Shown: in pieces, positions 33,093 to 41,967 of the stretch
How positions within the stretch are numbered: the first letter of the stretch is position 1
Layout: each line of letters opens with the position of its first letter
NCBI GenBank assembly: GCA_905214195.1
Contig: CAJMLH010000007.1
Location: 1 to 60,485 of the forward strand
Length of the DNA: 60,485 nt
Direction of reading: 5' to 3'
Origin: an uncultured bacterium
GTDB taxonomy: Bacteria > Bacillota > Clostridia > Peptostreptococcales > Anaerovoracaceae
Program-made: the position numbers and the translations under genes
The notes under the pieces: generated by a model
What the model saw: the letters and a program-made list of their open reading frames with translations, nothing else
What the model was told of the DNA's origin: nothing
The model's database searches: none

Positions 33093-34706
33093 TTATTTTA
33101 CATATACTTCTCTTCCGCCAACGATAGTTTTCAGTACTGAAACTTTACTGATTTCGTGAGGTTCGATCTCGAAAATATCACGGTCAAGAACCGTCATGTC
33201 AGCATTCTTACCAATCTCCAGAGTGCCTCGAATGTCTTCCTCAAAAGCTTCGTAAGCATTGCCTATAGTGAACAATCTTACTGCTTCATCGACACTGAGT
33301 TTCTGTTCCGGATACCATCCCTCTGTCACCTGTCCAAGTTTATCTCTTGTCACGGCAATCTGAATATTTTCCAACACATCGAAGTTCTCTACAGGTGCGT
33401 CAGAACCACCGCAGCATACCAGTCCCTTATCCATCATGGTCTTCCACATGTAAGATCTGTCTGTCGCTTCTTTACCGATGATATTTTCGACTATATCCAT
33501 ATCGCTGGCCACAAAAACAGGCTGAATAAATGCCATAATTCCATACTCTTTCATCCTGTCAAAAAGATCGTTGCTGACAATCTGCAAATGGTTTATAGCA
33601 AGACGGCTGTCTCTTCTGCCGTATTTTTCGATAGCCTTTATGTATGCATCACAAATCATGTCGGATGCTTTATCACCGATGGCATGGATAAGCATCTGCA
33701 TGTCGTTCTTATATGCATAGTCCACAAAGTTCTCCAAATCTTCCCGGTCGTGTACTGCAATGCCGTACTCATCATCAGTACCGACATAAGGCTTGTTCAT
33801 CAGTGCCGTTCTTGCTCCCAGCGAACCGTCTTGATACAACTTAACCGGTCCAATCTTATAATAATCGCCGCCGTCGTTACTTCTGTATCCTGCGTCGATA
33901 AATGCTTTCATATGTTCAAAAGCTGTAAAGGATGCCTGCTCTCTTACGCGCAGAGTCAGCTTTCCTTCTTTCTCCAGTTCCTTATAAGCCTTGATGATGC
34001 CTGCACTTTTGCGTCCGGGCAGTGACAGGAAGTTATCAGAATCCACACCGGTGATGCCTCGTGCATTGATGTCTTTTTGTGCAAAAAGAATCATCTCCTT
34101 TATATTTTCAACAGTTGGCTCATTCATAGCATCGTAGCAAAGCTTAATAGATGCTTCTGTCAGAATACCGTTTTCCTGATCTATCTGATCAATGTAATCA
34201 GCAGTCTGTTTAAGTCCCAGAACCATTTCAAGACCTTTTGTATTGACGGCTGCCTTGTGTCCGCAGACTCTAATAAAAAGAATTGGTCTTTCGGTAGAGA
34301 TTTTATCCAGGTCGAAGCGATTTAAAGCTCTTTTTTCATCTGTAAAATTATCCTCGTTCCAGCCTCTTCCGTAAATCCAGTTTTCCGGCTCATCACCTTT
34401 CATCTCTTCCGCCATTTTGCATCCATGGGATATGATTTCTGCTATTGATGTTGCCCCGGTCATATGATATGACTGTTTGACAAATGCATAGTTAAGCATG
34501 TGCAAATGCGAATCTGTAAGTCCCGGCAGCATTATGCTTCCTTTCAGATCAGTCTTTTCCGCTGCCATAAGAGACGCAGCCTGTTCATCATTTCCCAGAA
34601 AAGCTATCTTGCCGTCTCTGATACCTATAGCCGAACAGACATTTCTCTGCTCGTCCATCGTTCTTATTACCCCGTTATAATATATCCGGTCAAACTTCTT
34701 ATCCAC
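33093..34706 (-). CDS. YtcJ-type metal-dependent amidohydrolase
   Basis: 537 residues of the amidohydrolase-3/YtcJ group: metal site TDSHLHMLNY, LYQDGSLGARTALM, LIHAIGDKASDM, INHLQIVSND, CCGGSDAPVENF and a C-terminal beta-sandwich (TLEIGKNADMTVLDRD). Characterised relatives include N-substituted formamide deformylase; most have no known substrate. The gene starts at GTG with AGGAGG upstream. A 10-bp hairpin separates it from the symporter gene. Co-transcription with two amino-acid-type transporters suggests hydrolysis of an imported N-acyl or cyclic amide (inference). Confidence 0.88.
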   Translation of the reverse strand: MDKKFDRIYYNGVIRTMDEQRNVCSAIGIRDGKIAFLGNDEQAASLMAAEKTDLKGSIMLPGLTDSHLHMLNYAFVKQSYHMTGATSIAEIISHGCKMAEEMKGDEPENWIYGRGWNEDNFTDEKRALNRFDLDKISTERPILFIRVCGHKAAVNTKGLEMVLGLKQTADYIDQIDQENGILTEASIKLCYDAMNEPTVENIKEMILFAQKDINARGITGVDSDNFLSLPGRKSAGIIKAYKELEKEGKLTLRVREQASFTAFEHMKAFIDAGYRSNDGGDYYKIGPVKLYQDGSLGARTALMNKPYVGTDDEYGIAVHDREDLENFVDYAYKNDMQMLIHAIGDKASDMICDAYIKAIEKYGRRDSRLAINHLQIVSNDLFDRMKEYGIMAFIQPVFVASDMDIVENIIGKEATDRSYMWKTMMDKGLVCCGGSDAPVENFDVLENIQIAVTRDKLGQVTEGWYPEQKLSVDEAVRLFTIGNAYEAFEEDIRGTLEIGKNADMTVLDRDIFEIEPHEISKVSVLKTIVGGREVYVK

Positions 34707-34725
34707 AAAATCCTCCTAAACTGCT

Positions 34726-34755
34726 GTGAGGGACGAGAGTCTTCCCGTCCCTCAC
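34726..34755. other. intercistronic stem-loop
   Basis: A perfect 10-bp stem GTGAGGGACG/CGTCCCTCAC with a 10-nt loop lies between the symporter and amidohydrolase genes. It has no T-run, so processing or mRNA stability is more likely than termination; it could lower expression of the downstream genes. Confidence 0.65.
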
Positions 34756-34772
34756 GCATTATCATTTTACCC

Positions 34773-36242
34773 TTAAGAAATATGTGCGCCTTTTTTTGTA
34801 TCTTTTCCAACCTGCTCATAGAAAAGTCTCACATTTTCGTCTACTTTTCCGATGCCAAGATATCTTGCCTTGTAGTCCTTGAGCAACATCAGGAATTTGC
34901 TGCTGAGCAAGAAGAGCATGATAACATTGACAAATGTAGGAATCAAAGTTACAAAATCGTATACTGTCCACAGCTGTGCCGGAGTTGCTCCTACATATAC
35001 TGTGTAAACTGTAACCAAGAATCCCGGTATAGGGTTATCCAGTCTGAGAATCAGTAACCATTTATTCTTTACTTTTTCCCAGAAAGGACCTCTGCCTGTC
35101 AGGAAATGCTCAATAAGCGTCTTGTAATATGCAAACCAACCTGCATTGGTTGTCAGTGCGAAAACGAAAACACTCAATGCGATTATGTAAGTCGACCACT
35201 TTCCCAATACGGATTCAAATCCGGCCAGAGAAAGAGCTGCCCCCTGAAGTCCTGAATCCCATACTCCTGTAACGATAACCACAAGAGCAGACATGGAACA
35301 TACTACGATAGTATCAATGAATACTTCCAAAGCGCCGAATATACCCTGTTTTACAGGATGATCGGTATTTGCCATGGCATGAACCATCGGAGAAGTACCC
35401 CATCCTGCTTCATTACTGTTTACAGATCTTGCAAATCCGTAACGCATTGCCATTGTCATAGTTGCACCTGCAAAACCTCCTGCGGCTGCATGTCCCGTAA
35501 ATGCTGATTCAAATATAAGTGCAAAAGACGGAATCAATTTGTCATAATTTGCAACCATTACTACAATTGCACAGCCTATATAGAAGATACACATGAACGG
35601 AACCATGTAGCTTGCTATCTCTCCTATCTTCTTTACTCCGCCGAGAATAATCAGATATACACATATAGCAAGTATTGCACCCGGAATGATAAACGGAATA
35701 TTGAAAGCTGTTCCCACAGCTTCCGCAACTGTATAGTTTTGCAGTGTTATAAAGTGGCAGGTATAAATACCCATTGCAAATACAGCTGCCGGTACGAACC
35801 ATCCTTTCCATCCCTTTTCCTTGAAGAAACTCTCGATATAGAATGTAGGACCGCCACGGAATGAACCATCCGGCTGTGTTCTTCTGTAATAAACTGCAAG
35901 CGAAATTTCCGCTGTCTTGATAATCATACCAAGAAATGCCGCAACCCAAATCCAGAACAGCGCTCCCGGTCCGCCTGTGGCAATAGCGGTTGCTACTCCG
36001 GAAATGTTACTTACACCTACTGTGCCTCCCACTGCTATACACAGAGCCTGAAAAGGACTGAGGCTGTCTTTGCTTTCCTGCTTGCCCTTTCCTTTGTGCA
36101 TAACACTTTTCAGGATCGTTCCAAGATGTGAAAACTGGAAAAATTTTGACCTTATGGTCAATATCAATCCGGTTGCCAAAATGATGGCTATCAATGGAAT
36201 TCCCCACAGAAAGTCAACAAAACTTTCAAATGCTGCATACAT
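34773..36242 (-). CDS. alanine/glycine:cation symporter
   Basis: 489-residue AGCS-family Na+/H+-coupled transporter with about eleven membrane helices. Family hallmarks are AVGGTVGVSNISGVATAIATGGPGALFW near residue 70, RYGFARSVNSNEAGWGTSPMVHA near 270, and TNAGWFAYYKTLIEHFLTGRGPFW. It takes up alanine or glycine, sometimes D-isomers. It is the first gene of the sigma-54 operon; AGGAGG precedes the ATG. Confidence 0.94.
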   Translation of the reverse strand: MYAAFESFVDFLWGIPLIAIILATGLILTIRSKFFQFSHLGTILKSVMHKGKGKQESKDSLSPFQALCIAVGGTVGVSNISGVATAIATGGPGALFWIWVAAFLGMIIKTAEISLAVYYRRTQPDGSFRGGPTFYIESFFKEKGWKGWFVPAAVFAMGIYTCHFITLQNYTVAEAVGTAFNIPFIIPGAILAICVYLIILGGVKKIGEIASYMVPFMCIFYIGCAIVVMVANYDKLIPSFALIFESAFTGHAAAGGFAGATMTMAMRYGFARSVNSNEAGWGTSPMVHAMANTDHPVKQGIFGALEVFIDTIVVCSMSALVVIVTGVWDSGLQGAALSLAGFESVLGKWSTYIIALSVFVFALTTNAGWFAYYKTLIEHFLTGRGPFWEKVKNKWLLILRLDNPIPGFLVTVYTVYVGATPAQLWTVYDFVTLIPTFVNVIMLFLLSSKFLMLLKDYKARYLGIGKVDENVRLFYEQVGKDTKKGAHIS

Positions 36243-36299
36243 AATGCTTCTCCCTCCTTATACAATAAGTATGTATATGATAATTACATATTTATATAA

Positions 36300-36315
36300 G
36301 GCAAGAACCGTGCCA
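36300..36315 (-). promoter_or_regulatory. sigma-54 (-24/-12) promoter
   Basis: The minus strand reads TGGCACGGTTCTTGCC, matching TGGCAC-N5-TTGC with the invariant GG and GC at the correct 10-bp distance. It is 58 bp upstream of the symporter gene, giving a leader of about 45 nt. A sigma-54 activator gene in the same locus supports it. Confidence 0.92.
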
Positions 36316-36332
36316 TTCTTTGGCAAAATTAT

Positions 36333-36354
36333 AATCGTTGAAATTTCAACGATT
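36333..36354. promoter_or_regulatory. 22-bp perfect palindrome, putative upstream activating sequence
   Basis: AATCGTTGAAA followed by its exact reverse complement, centred about 35 bp upstream of the -24 element. It is the natural candidate binding site for the Fis-type HTH of the activator. It is closer to the promoter than most enhancer sites. Confidence 0.75.
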
Positions 36355-36453
36355 GTTCTGAAGCGCTATTAAGTTTTGTGCAATGTATTCCAAATATTTT
36401 TTGATTTTATAAAAATTTTTTTATTTTTTACAAAAATTTATTTGCATATAAAA

Positions 36454-36479
36454 AGCAACTGCGTCAAAATACAGTTGCT
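36454..36479 (-). terminator. terminator of the rho-DUF1385-prmC operon
   Basis: AGCAACTG/CAGTTGCT stem with a 10-nt loop; on the minus strand followed by a run of five Ts. It lies 55 bp after prmC and directly upstream of the sigma-54 control region. Confidence 0.85.
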
Positions 36480-36533
36480 CTTATTAGAAATTCTAATTTT
36501 CCTCTCTGTCACAGTTCACGTTTATAATTATAT

Positions 36534-37442
36534 TCAGTCTTGTTTGGCTTTCAGCCTTGCTACTGCAATTCTATCCTTTCCGGCCAAATCCTTAAGACAT
36601 ACAATATCTGTAAACTTTTCAGTTTCTTCCAGCATTTCCGTCACTGCCTCGCCTTGGTCGTACCCTATTTCCAACATCAATACTCCGTGTTTATGAAGAT
36701 GCAGAGGAGCCTCTGTTACAATTCGTTTGTAAAAATCGAGTCCGTCTTCTCCCCCATCCAACGCTTTCAAAGGTTCAAAGTCTTTCACTTCCGTTTGAAG
36801 TGTAGGTATTACTTCCGTCTGTATATACGGAGGGTTGGATATTATCATATCGAATTTTTTTCTGCCTATCTTACCGCAAAACGGCTCAAACAAATCGCCT
36901 GTTTCAAACTTGACCGATTTGCATCCGCAGGCTTTGGCATTTGATTCTGCAACCTTGACCGCTTCTGTGCTCACATCTGAACATGTAACTTTACTGCCTG
37001 AGCAAAACTTTGCTAAGGAAACGCCGATTGCACCGCTTCCGCAGCACAAGTCAAGCACATCTCGTATGTTTCCCTGTTTAACAAATTCTTTTCCTCTAAG
37101 GGTTCCCTTATTTATAACTTCAATAGCATCTTCAACCATCGTTTCCGTATCCTGACGAGGGATAAGAACATCCGGGGTAACTTTGAATGTAAGTCCCATG
37201 AACTCCTGACTGCCGATTATATATTGTATAGGTTCACCCTTTGCTCTTCTTTCTATAAGGTCAAAATAAGCTTCACATGTATTGTCCTGCAAAACATCCT
37301 GCCAATGCATCATAAGACCTACATTATCAATTTTGTCGAGAAAACAATACAGTTCCTTTCCGTCTCTGTCTGCATCGGCTATCCCTGCTTCTCTCAGTTG
37401 ATTTTGTCCTATTTTTATAAGTTCTTTAAGTGGTAAACTCAT
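36534..37442 (-). CDS. prmC: peptide chain release factor N5-glutamine methyltransferase
   Basis: 302 residues. It methylates the GGQ glutamine of RF1 and RF2 using SAM. An N-terminal helical domain (residues 1-90) precedes a Rossmann methyltransferase with VLDLCCGSGAIGVSLA (SAM site) and the catalytic NPPY motif (IISNPPYIQTE). PDVLIPRQDTE is also conserved. It overlaps the DUF1385 stop by 1 bp. Confidence 0.96.
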   Translation of the reverse strand: MSLPLKELIKIGQNQLREAGIADADRDGKELYCFLDKIDNVGLMMHWQDVLQDNTCEAYFDLIERRAKGEPIQYIIGSQEFMGLTFKVTPDVLIPRQDTETMVEDAIEVINKGTLRGKEFVKQGNIRDVLDLCCGSGAIGVSLAKFCSGSKVTCSDVSTEAVKVAESNAKACGCKSVKFETGDLFEPFCGKIGRKKFDMIISNPPYIQTEVIPTLQTEVKDFEPLKALDGGEDGLDFYKRIVTEAPLHLHKHGVLMLEIGYDQGEAVTEMLEETEKFTDIVCLKDLAGKDRIAVARLKAKQD

Positions 37443-38470
37443 TATTGTTCCTCTTCTGTATCTTTTGTATCAGTATCATTGTCTTTTTTCAGCGGTTCAC
37501 CGCACAAATCGCAAATACCCTCGAAATATGGTGTTTGATTTTCCGGCAACACGGCTTTCATAGCAGCAATGGCAACTTCAAGCTGCTTTTCATCCGGTTC
37601 TCTCGTTGTAAGTTTCTGTAAATAAAGCCCCGGCATACTTAAAACTTTAACTATCACATTATCACTTCTGCCTGCCCATTTAAGCAACTCATAAGACAGC
37701 CCCGCTATAAGAGGCAGAACTAAAATTCTTGAAATGATTCTAAGCCACACATTGGGCCATCCCATAAGTGCGTGAGTCAAAACGGCTATAACCATGACAA
37801 ACATAAGGAAGCTCGTTCCGCACCTTGGATGCAGAGTATAAAACTGCTGTGCGTTTTCCGGAGTCAGTTCAAGCCCGTTTTCAAAGCAATGTATAGTCTT
37901 ATGTTCTGCGCCATGATACTGAAACACCGTCTTTATATCGCTCATCCTTGCAATCAGTGCAATATATGCAACGAATATCACAAGTCTCATAATTCCCTCT
38001 GCAAGATTAAGCAATATTATACTGTCTGTAAATGACGAAAGAAATCCCACAACTACAGTAGGCAGCAACATGAATATTACCACAGATAAGACTATTGCCA
38101 CGGCTACCGAGAGTATCATGAGTATTTTCCAGGCCTTTTCCTTACCTAACTTGTTTTCAACCCACACATCAAATTTATCTTTTTCATATTCCTCCGGATA
38201 ATTCTCCTCCAAAACATCGGCTGAATACATAAGCACTTTGGTTCCCTGAACCATAGAAGACACAAAGTTGACCACGCCCCTGATAAGCGGAATTTTACCC
38301 CACTTGCTCGGCTTAGGCGACGGCTGTGTCTTCATATGTATATTTCCGTCAGGCAGGCGTACTGCTATGGCCGTCTTTTCAGGGCCTCTCATCATTATTC
38401 CTTCCATTATTGCCTGACCGCCTATAGAAGTCGGACAAGCTTCTTTCAAGAAAATTTTCTTTAAATCCAT
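37442..38470 (-). CDS. DUF1385 membrane protein
   Basis: About 342 residues from the ATG at 38470, which has GGGGAG upstream. DUF1385 signatures are SIGGQAIMEGIMMRGP, FQYHGAEHKTIHCFENG, HPRCGTSFLMFVMV and AGLSYELLKWAGR. About five membrane segments lie between residues 115 and 265. The C-terminus has a small CxxC (CDLCGEP). The biochemical role of the family is not established, but it is usually located in the rho/prmC/prfA cluster, as here. Confidence 0.88.
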   Translation of the reverse strand: MDLKKIFLKEACPTSIGGQAIMEGIMMRGPEKTAIAVRLPDGNIHMKTQPSPKPSKWGKIPLIRGVVNFVSSMVQGTKVLMYSADVLEENYPEEYEKDKFDVWVENKLGKEKAWKILMILSVAVAIVLSVVIFMLLPTVVVGFLSSFTDSIILLNLAEGIMRLVIFVAYIALIARMSDIKTVFQYHGAEHKTIHCFENGLELTPENAQQFYTLHPRCGTSFLMFVMVIAVLTHALMGWPNVWLRIISRILVLPLIAGLSYELLKWAGRSDNVIVKVLSMPGLYLQKLTTREPDEKQLEVAIAAMKAVLPENQTPYFEGICDLCGEPLKKDNDTDTKDTEEEQ

Positions 38471-38485
38471 CTTTCTCCCCATATA

Positions 38486-39682
38486 TCAGTCTAAAATAAC
38501 CTTTTTGATAACTTGTATAAAATCTTCATTGTTTCTTGTATGAGCAAGATTTTCTATTATAGTCTCCGTAACTTCTTGAGGGTTACTGTTGGAAAGTGCT
38601 CTTCTCATAGACCATATTGCTTCCAACTCTTCCTGTGTCATTAACAAATCTTCACGGCGTGTTCCCGATTTATTAAGGCTCATTGCAGGGAAAATCCTTT
38701 TTTCTGACAATTTGCGATCAAGGTGAAGTTCCATGTTTCCTGTTCCCTTAAACTCTTCAAATATAACATCGTCCATTCTGCTGCCTGTTTCAACAAGGGC
38801 TGTTGCAAGAATTGTTATAGAGCCGCCTTCTTCCATCTTGCGAGCTGCCCCGAAAAACTTTTTGGGTTTATGAAGAGCTCCGGGGTCAAGACCGCCCGAA
38901 AGAGTTCTTCCGGAAGCAGGCACAACCATGTTATAAGCTCTCGCAAGCCTTGTTATGCTGTCAAGAAGAATAACTACATCCTTTCCGTGTTCTACCAGTC
39001 TCTGTGCACGGGCAAGTACCATTTCGGCAACCTTTACATGATGTTGAGGAAGCTCATCAAATGTCGAATATATAACCTCTCCGCTCCTTAAAGATCTTTT
39101 CATATCCGTCACTTCTTCCGGTCTTTCGTCTACAAGAAGCACTATAAGTTCTACCTCTTTGTGGCTTTTTTCAATGGCATTGGCTATGCTCTTCAGCAAC
39201 ACGGTTTTTCCTGCCTTAGGCGGCGCTACAATCAGTCCTCTCTGCCCTTTTCCTATGGGGGCAACAAGGTCTATGAGCCTCATGGAAAGTTCTCTGCTGC
39301 CATCTTCGAGTCTTATTCTTTCATATGGAAAAACGGGAGTTAAGTCCTCAAAATCCGGTCGCCTTATAGCAGCTCCCGGTTCATCTCCGTTGACAGTAAG
39401 AACATAAAGTAAGGCTCCGAATCTCTCGCCCTCTTTCGGAAGCCTTGTGATCCCCTTTATCTTATCTCCTGTTTTTAGATTGAATCTCCGTATCTGTGTT
39501 GGAGATACATATATATCTTTGTCACTGGTAAGAAAATTAGAAAACCTCAAAAATCCGAAGTTGTTTTCTTCTTGAATTTCAAGAATTCCCTCGACCTCCG
39601 GCCGTTCTTCCTTAACTGCATTACTTTCTTTTGTATTATTATCTTCTATGGTGTTTTCAGATACTGACATTTTATCTTCCAT
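38486..39682 (-). CDS. rho: transcription termination factor Rho
   Basis: About 398 residues, hexameric RNA-dependent ATPase/translocase. An N-terminal acidic extension is followed by the cold-shock-like RNA-binding domain (GFLRFSNFLTSDKDIYVSPTQIRRF). Walker A is APPKAGKTVLL; VELIVLLVDERPEEVTDM, VILLDSITRLARAYN and the secondary RNA-binding GALHKPKKFFGAARK follow. The first ATG (39682) is chosen; an in-frame TTG seven codons earlier exists. It is the first gene of rho-DUF1385-prmC. Confidence 0.96.
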   Translation of the reverse strand: MEDKMSVSENTIEDNNTKESNAVKEERPEVEGILEIQEENNFGFLRFSNFLTSDKDIYVSPTQIRRFNLKTGDKIKGITRLPKEGERFGALLYVLTVNGDEPGAAIRRPDFEDLTPVFPYERIRLEDGSRELSMRLIDLVAPIGKGQRGLIVAPPKAGKTVLLKSIANAIEKSHKEVELIVLLVDERPEEVTDMKRSLRSGEVIYSTFDELPQHHVKVAEMVLARAQRLVEHGKDVVILLDSITRLARAYNMVVPASGRTLSGGLDPGALHKPKKFFGAARKMEEGGSITILATALVETGSRMDDVIFEEFKGTGNMELHLDRKLSEKRIFPAMSLNKSGTRREDLLMTQEELEAIWSMRRALSNSNPQEVTETIIENLAHTRNNEDFIQVIKKVILD

Positions 39683-39855
39683 TATTTTACCTTTGAGAAC
39701 CAAAAGAATGTTCTCTACCTTTCTGAGAAATTTAAGAATTGCTGCGTTTAGAAATTTATTTTATGAATCCATGATATACTTGTATACCAAAAAAATCAAG
39801 AATATTTAGATGTTTCTTATCCTTTGCCTCCTCTTTGTCTTTTTTGAACTTTAAA

Positions 39856-39884
39856 ACTTCCGTTCCACATTAGGGAACGGAAGT
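39856..39884 (-). terminator. terminator after the amino-acid-binding protein gene
   Basis: A perfect 11-bp stem ACTTCCGTTCC/GGAACGGAAGT with a 7-nt loop, followed by TTTT on the minus strand, 16 bp past the stop. Confidence 0.9.
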
Positions 39885-39899
39885 CTGAATTTTATCTTA

Positions 39900-40700
39900 T
39901 TATTCTGCTGATGCTGCGTCTGATTCAAACCATTTTTTCACCAGTTCGTCATATGTTCCGTTTTCTTTTACATTTTTAAGGCCGGCATTTATCTTTTCAA
40001 GAAGTTCGCTGTTTCCTTTCTGTACTGCAAATGCCATAGGAGCCGGGTCGATAGTCGCATCAAGCTGCTTTATTTCACCACTGTACTTGTTTGAATAAAA
40101 TTTAGCTACAGGTGCGTCCATTACGATTGCGTCAACATCTCCGTTTTGAAGTTGAAGAATACAATCTGTTGTTTTGTTAAGAATTACTGCTTCACCTATT
40201 TTACCCTCGTCTGCAAGTCCCTGTACATATTTTGCTTCTGTAGTTCCTATCTGTGCAGTTACTTTCATTTCAGCAGTGAAGTCATCCACATCTTTAATGG
40301 TGTTGTTATCGTTCATAACGAGTATAACTTTTCCGCTGTCAAAATATTTATCAGAAAAATCAACCTGTTCAGCTCTTTTTTCATCTACATTCATTGCTGC
40401 CGCTATTATATCAGCATTTCCTGCCTGAATAGCCGGCACTATGGCATCAAACTCAAATGCCTGATATTTAACCTTGAATCCCTGGTCTTCTGCGATTGCA
40501 TCCATAAGGTCCATATCGAATCCTACGATGTTTCCTTCTTCATCTGTTGTATCAAAAGGTGGGTATGTAGGTTCAGTTGCCGCAATATATGTTTTTGTAT
40601 CTGCATCTTTTCCTTCATCTTTGCTTCCGCATCCTGCTAAAACTCCGCAAGTAAGAACTATTATCATGGCTATAACTAAAGCCTTCGCTGATTTTTTCAT
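39900..40700 (-). CDS. amino acid ABC transporter substrate-binding lipoprotein (orphan)
   Basis: 266 residues with signal peptide and lipobox VLAGC (Cys about 24). It is a SBP_bac_3 periplasmic-binding fold: YIAATEPTYPPFDTTDEEGNIVGFDMDLM, NADIIAAAMNVDEKRAEQVDFSDKY, AQIGTTEAKYV, DAIVMDAPVAKFY. Relatives bind basic or polar amino acids. No permease or ATPase gene is adjacent, so it must use components encoded elsewhere. It is 18 bp downstream of a ureohydrolase gene, suggesting a guanidino compound or arginine-related ligand. Confidence 0.9.
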   Translation of the reverse strand: MKKSAKALVIAMIIVLTCGVLAGCGSKDEGKDADTKTYIAATEPTYPPFDTTDEEGNIVGFDMDLMDAIAEDQGFKVKYQAFEFDAIVPAIQAGNADIIAAAMNVDEKRAEQVDFSDKYFDSGKVILVMNDNNTIKDVDDFTAEMKVTAQIGTTEAKYVQGLADEGKIGEAVILNKTTDCILQLQNGDVDAIVMDAPVAKFYSNKYSGEIKQLDATIDPAPMAFAVQKGNSELLEKINAGLKNVKENGTYDELVKKWFESDAASAE

Positions 40701-40718
40701 TTTTATTTCCTCCTGGAA

Positions 40719-41696
40719 TTATATATTTTTTGTTTTATTTTCTTTTGCTTTTGTTATGAATGACATTGCATCAAGCATGAGTTGTGCTGCATACATACAT
40801 GTCATCTGATTATTATCATTAGGCGGCGAAACCTCTGTCATATCAAAGCCTACCACATCGCCTTTTTGTGTTATGGCTTCAATTATCTCGCTTGCCTCCT
40901 CATAAAGAAGTCCAAACGGTGCAGGTGAACCTGTTCCGTTCGCAATAGACGGATCCAAACCGTCTATATCAAATGTGATATAATAATTTTTTGCTTCCGG
41001 TATCTTTGAAATTACATAATCGACGTCTCGGCGTCTGACTTCTCTTGAGGTTATTATTGTATTTCCGTTTGCCTTTGTCTCCTGAAAATCGGAATACTGG
41101 GCACTGCCAATCCCTCTTATGCCTATATGCATGAGCTTTCCTATATGCTTCATCTCAGAGGCTCTTCGCATAGGACTTCCCGGACCTTCTTCTATGCCAA
41201 AAGGCTTATAAGTAAAATCCAGATGTGCATCAAACTGTATAACACACAAGTCCTCATATCTGTCAAAGGCTCTTAAAATAGGAGTTGTAATTGCATGATC
41301 TCCACCTATTGTAAATGGTATGGCTCCCTTTTCGAGGATTTTTCTTATGGCTGCCTCACAGTTTTTAAAACTTCTTTCGTGAACCGTGTGAAGAACATCA
41401 ATGTTTCCACAATCCACTACTTTCCATGGCTCTCCAAGAAACATCTCATCTCTTATGGGATCATACCAACCCTCATGAGCATAGCAGTTAATGGTTGATG
41501 CTTCCCTTACGCCTCTTGGCCCGAATCTGGCTCCGGTCTTTACCGAAGTTCCCATATCGTAAGGCATTCCTATAACGGCTATGTCTGCATCCAGTTTGTC
41601 AAGGTCGAAACACATAGGAGCCATCAGAAATGAGGGGATTCCCACAAACGGATTTCTCATAGATTCTTTTTCAATTGTGAATGGGTAATTCTTCAT
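40719..41696 (-). CDS. agmatinase-like ureohydrolase
   Basis: 325-residue arginase/agmatinase superfamily enzyme that hydrolyses a guanidino group to urea. All binuclear-metal motifs are present: GGDHAITTP, FDAHLDF and FDIDGLDPS. Arrangement and the NGTGSPAPFGL stretch fit the agmatinase/guanidinobutyrase side rather than true arginase, but substrate cannot be fixed from sequence. It is the first gene of a two-gene operon with a binding lipoprotein. Confidence 0.9.
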   Translation of the reverse strand: MKNYPFTIEKESMRNPFVGIPSFLMAPMCFDLDKLDADIAVIGMPYDMGTSVKTGARFGPRGVREASTINCYAHEGWYDPIRDEMFLGEPWKVVDCGNIDVLHTVHERSFKNCEAAIRKILEKGAIPFTIGGDHAITTPILRAFDRYEDLCVIQFDAHLDFTYKPFGIEEGPGSPMRRASEMKHIGKLMHIGIRGIGSAQYSDFQETKANGNTIITSREVRRRDVDYVISKIPEAKNYYITFDIDGLDPSIANGTGSPAPFGLLYEEASEIIEAITQKGDVVGFDMTEVSPPNDNNQMTCMYAAQLMLDAMSFITKAKENKTKNI

Positions 41697-41726
41697 AACA
41701 ATCTCCCGTGTTTTGTTTATAGACCT

Positions 41727-41755
41727 ATATTACTGCTATTTTTTGGCTATGTCAA
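41727..41755 (-). promoter_or_regulatory. promoter of the ureohydrolase operon
   Basis: TTGACA (41750-41755), 17-bp spacer, TAATAT (41727-41732) on the minus strand, 31 bp before the start codon. Confidence 0.85.
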
Positions 41756-41862
41756 GCATAAAAATAAATTTTTTTGAATATTTTTTGATGTTTATGCATT
41801 TTTTCAGGGCGCAGGGGTGTTTTTATCCATTATGTGTGAATATTTACGCTTGTTCTATATGT

Positions 41863-41878
41863 CAGTAGCCGGCTACTG
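41863..41878. repeat. 16-bp perfect palindrome
   Basis: CAGTAGCCGGCTACTG is its own reverse complement. A related half, CAGTAGGCTGGC, recurs near 41952. Purpose unknown. Confidence 0.6.
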
Positions 41879-41967
41879 GATACTTGTGGGTTTTAGAGGA
41901 ATTCAAGAAGTTCTTCATGCGTCTATTGTTTTCTTGTAGATTTTAGGTCGGCAGTAGGCTGGCTTTT

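Noticed and set aside
33156..34025. 289-codon plus-strand ORF opposite the amidohydrolase gene
   Set aside because: It is antisense to a strongly supported enzyme gene and has no RBS or recognisable domain.
41697..41760. Guanidine or other riboswitch before the ureohydrolase gene
   Set aside because: The promoter lies only 31 bp before the start codon, so the leader is too short for an aptamer.
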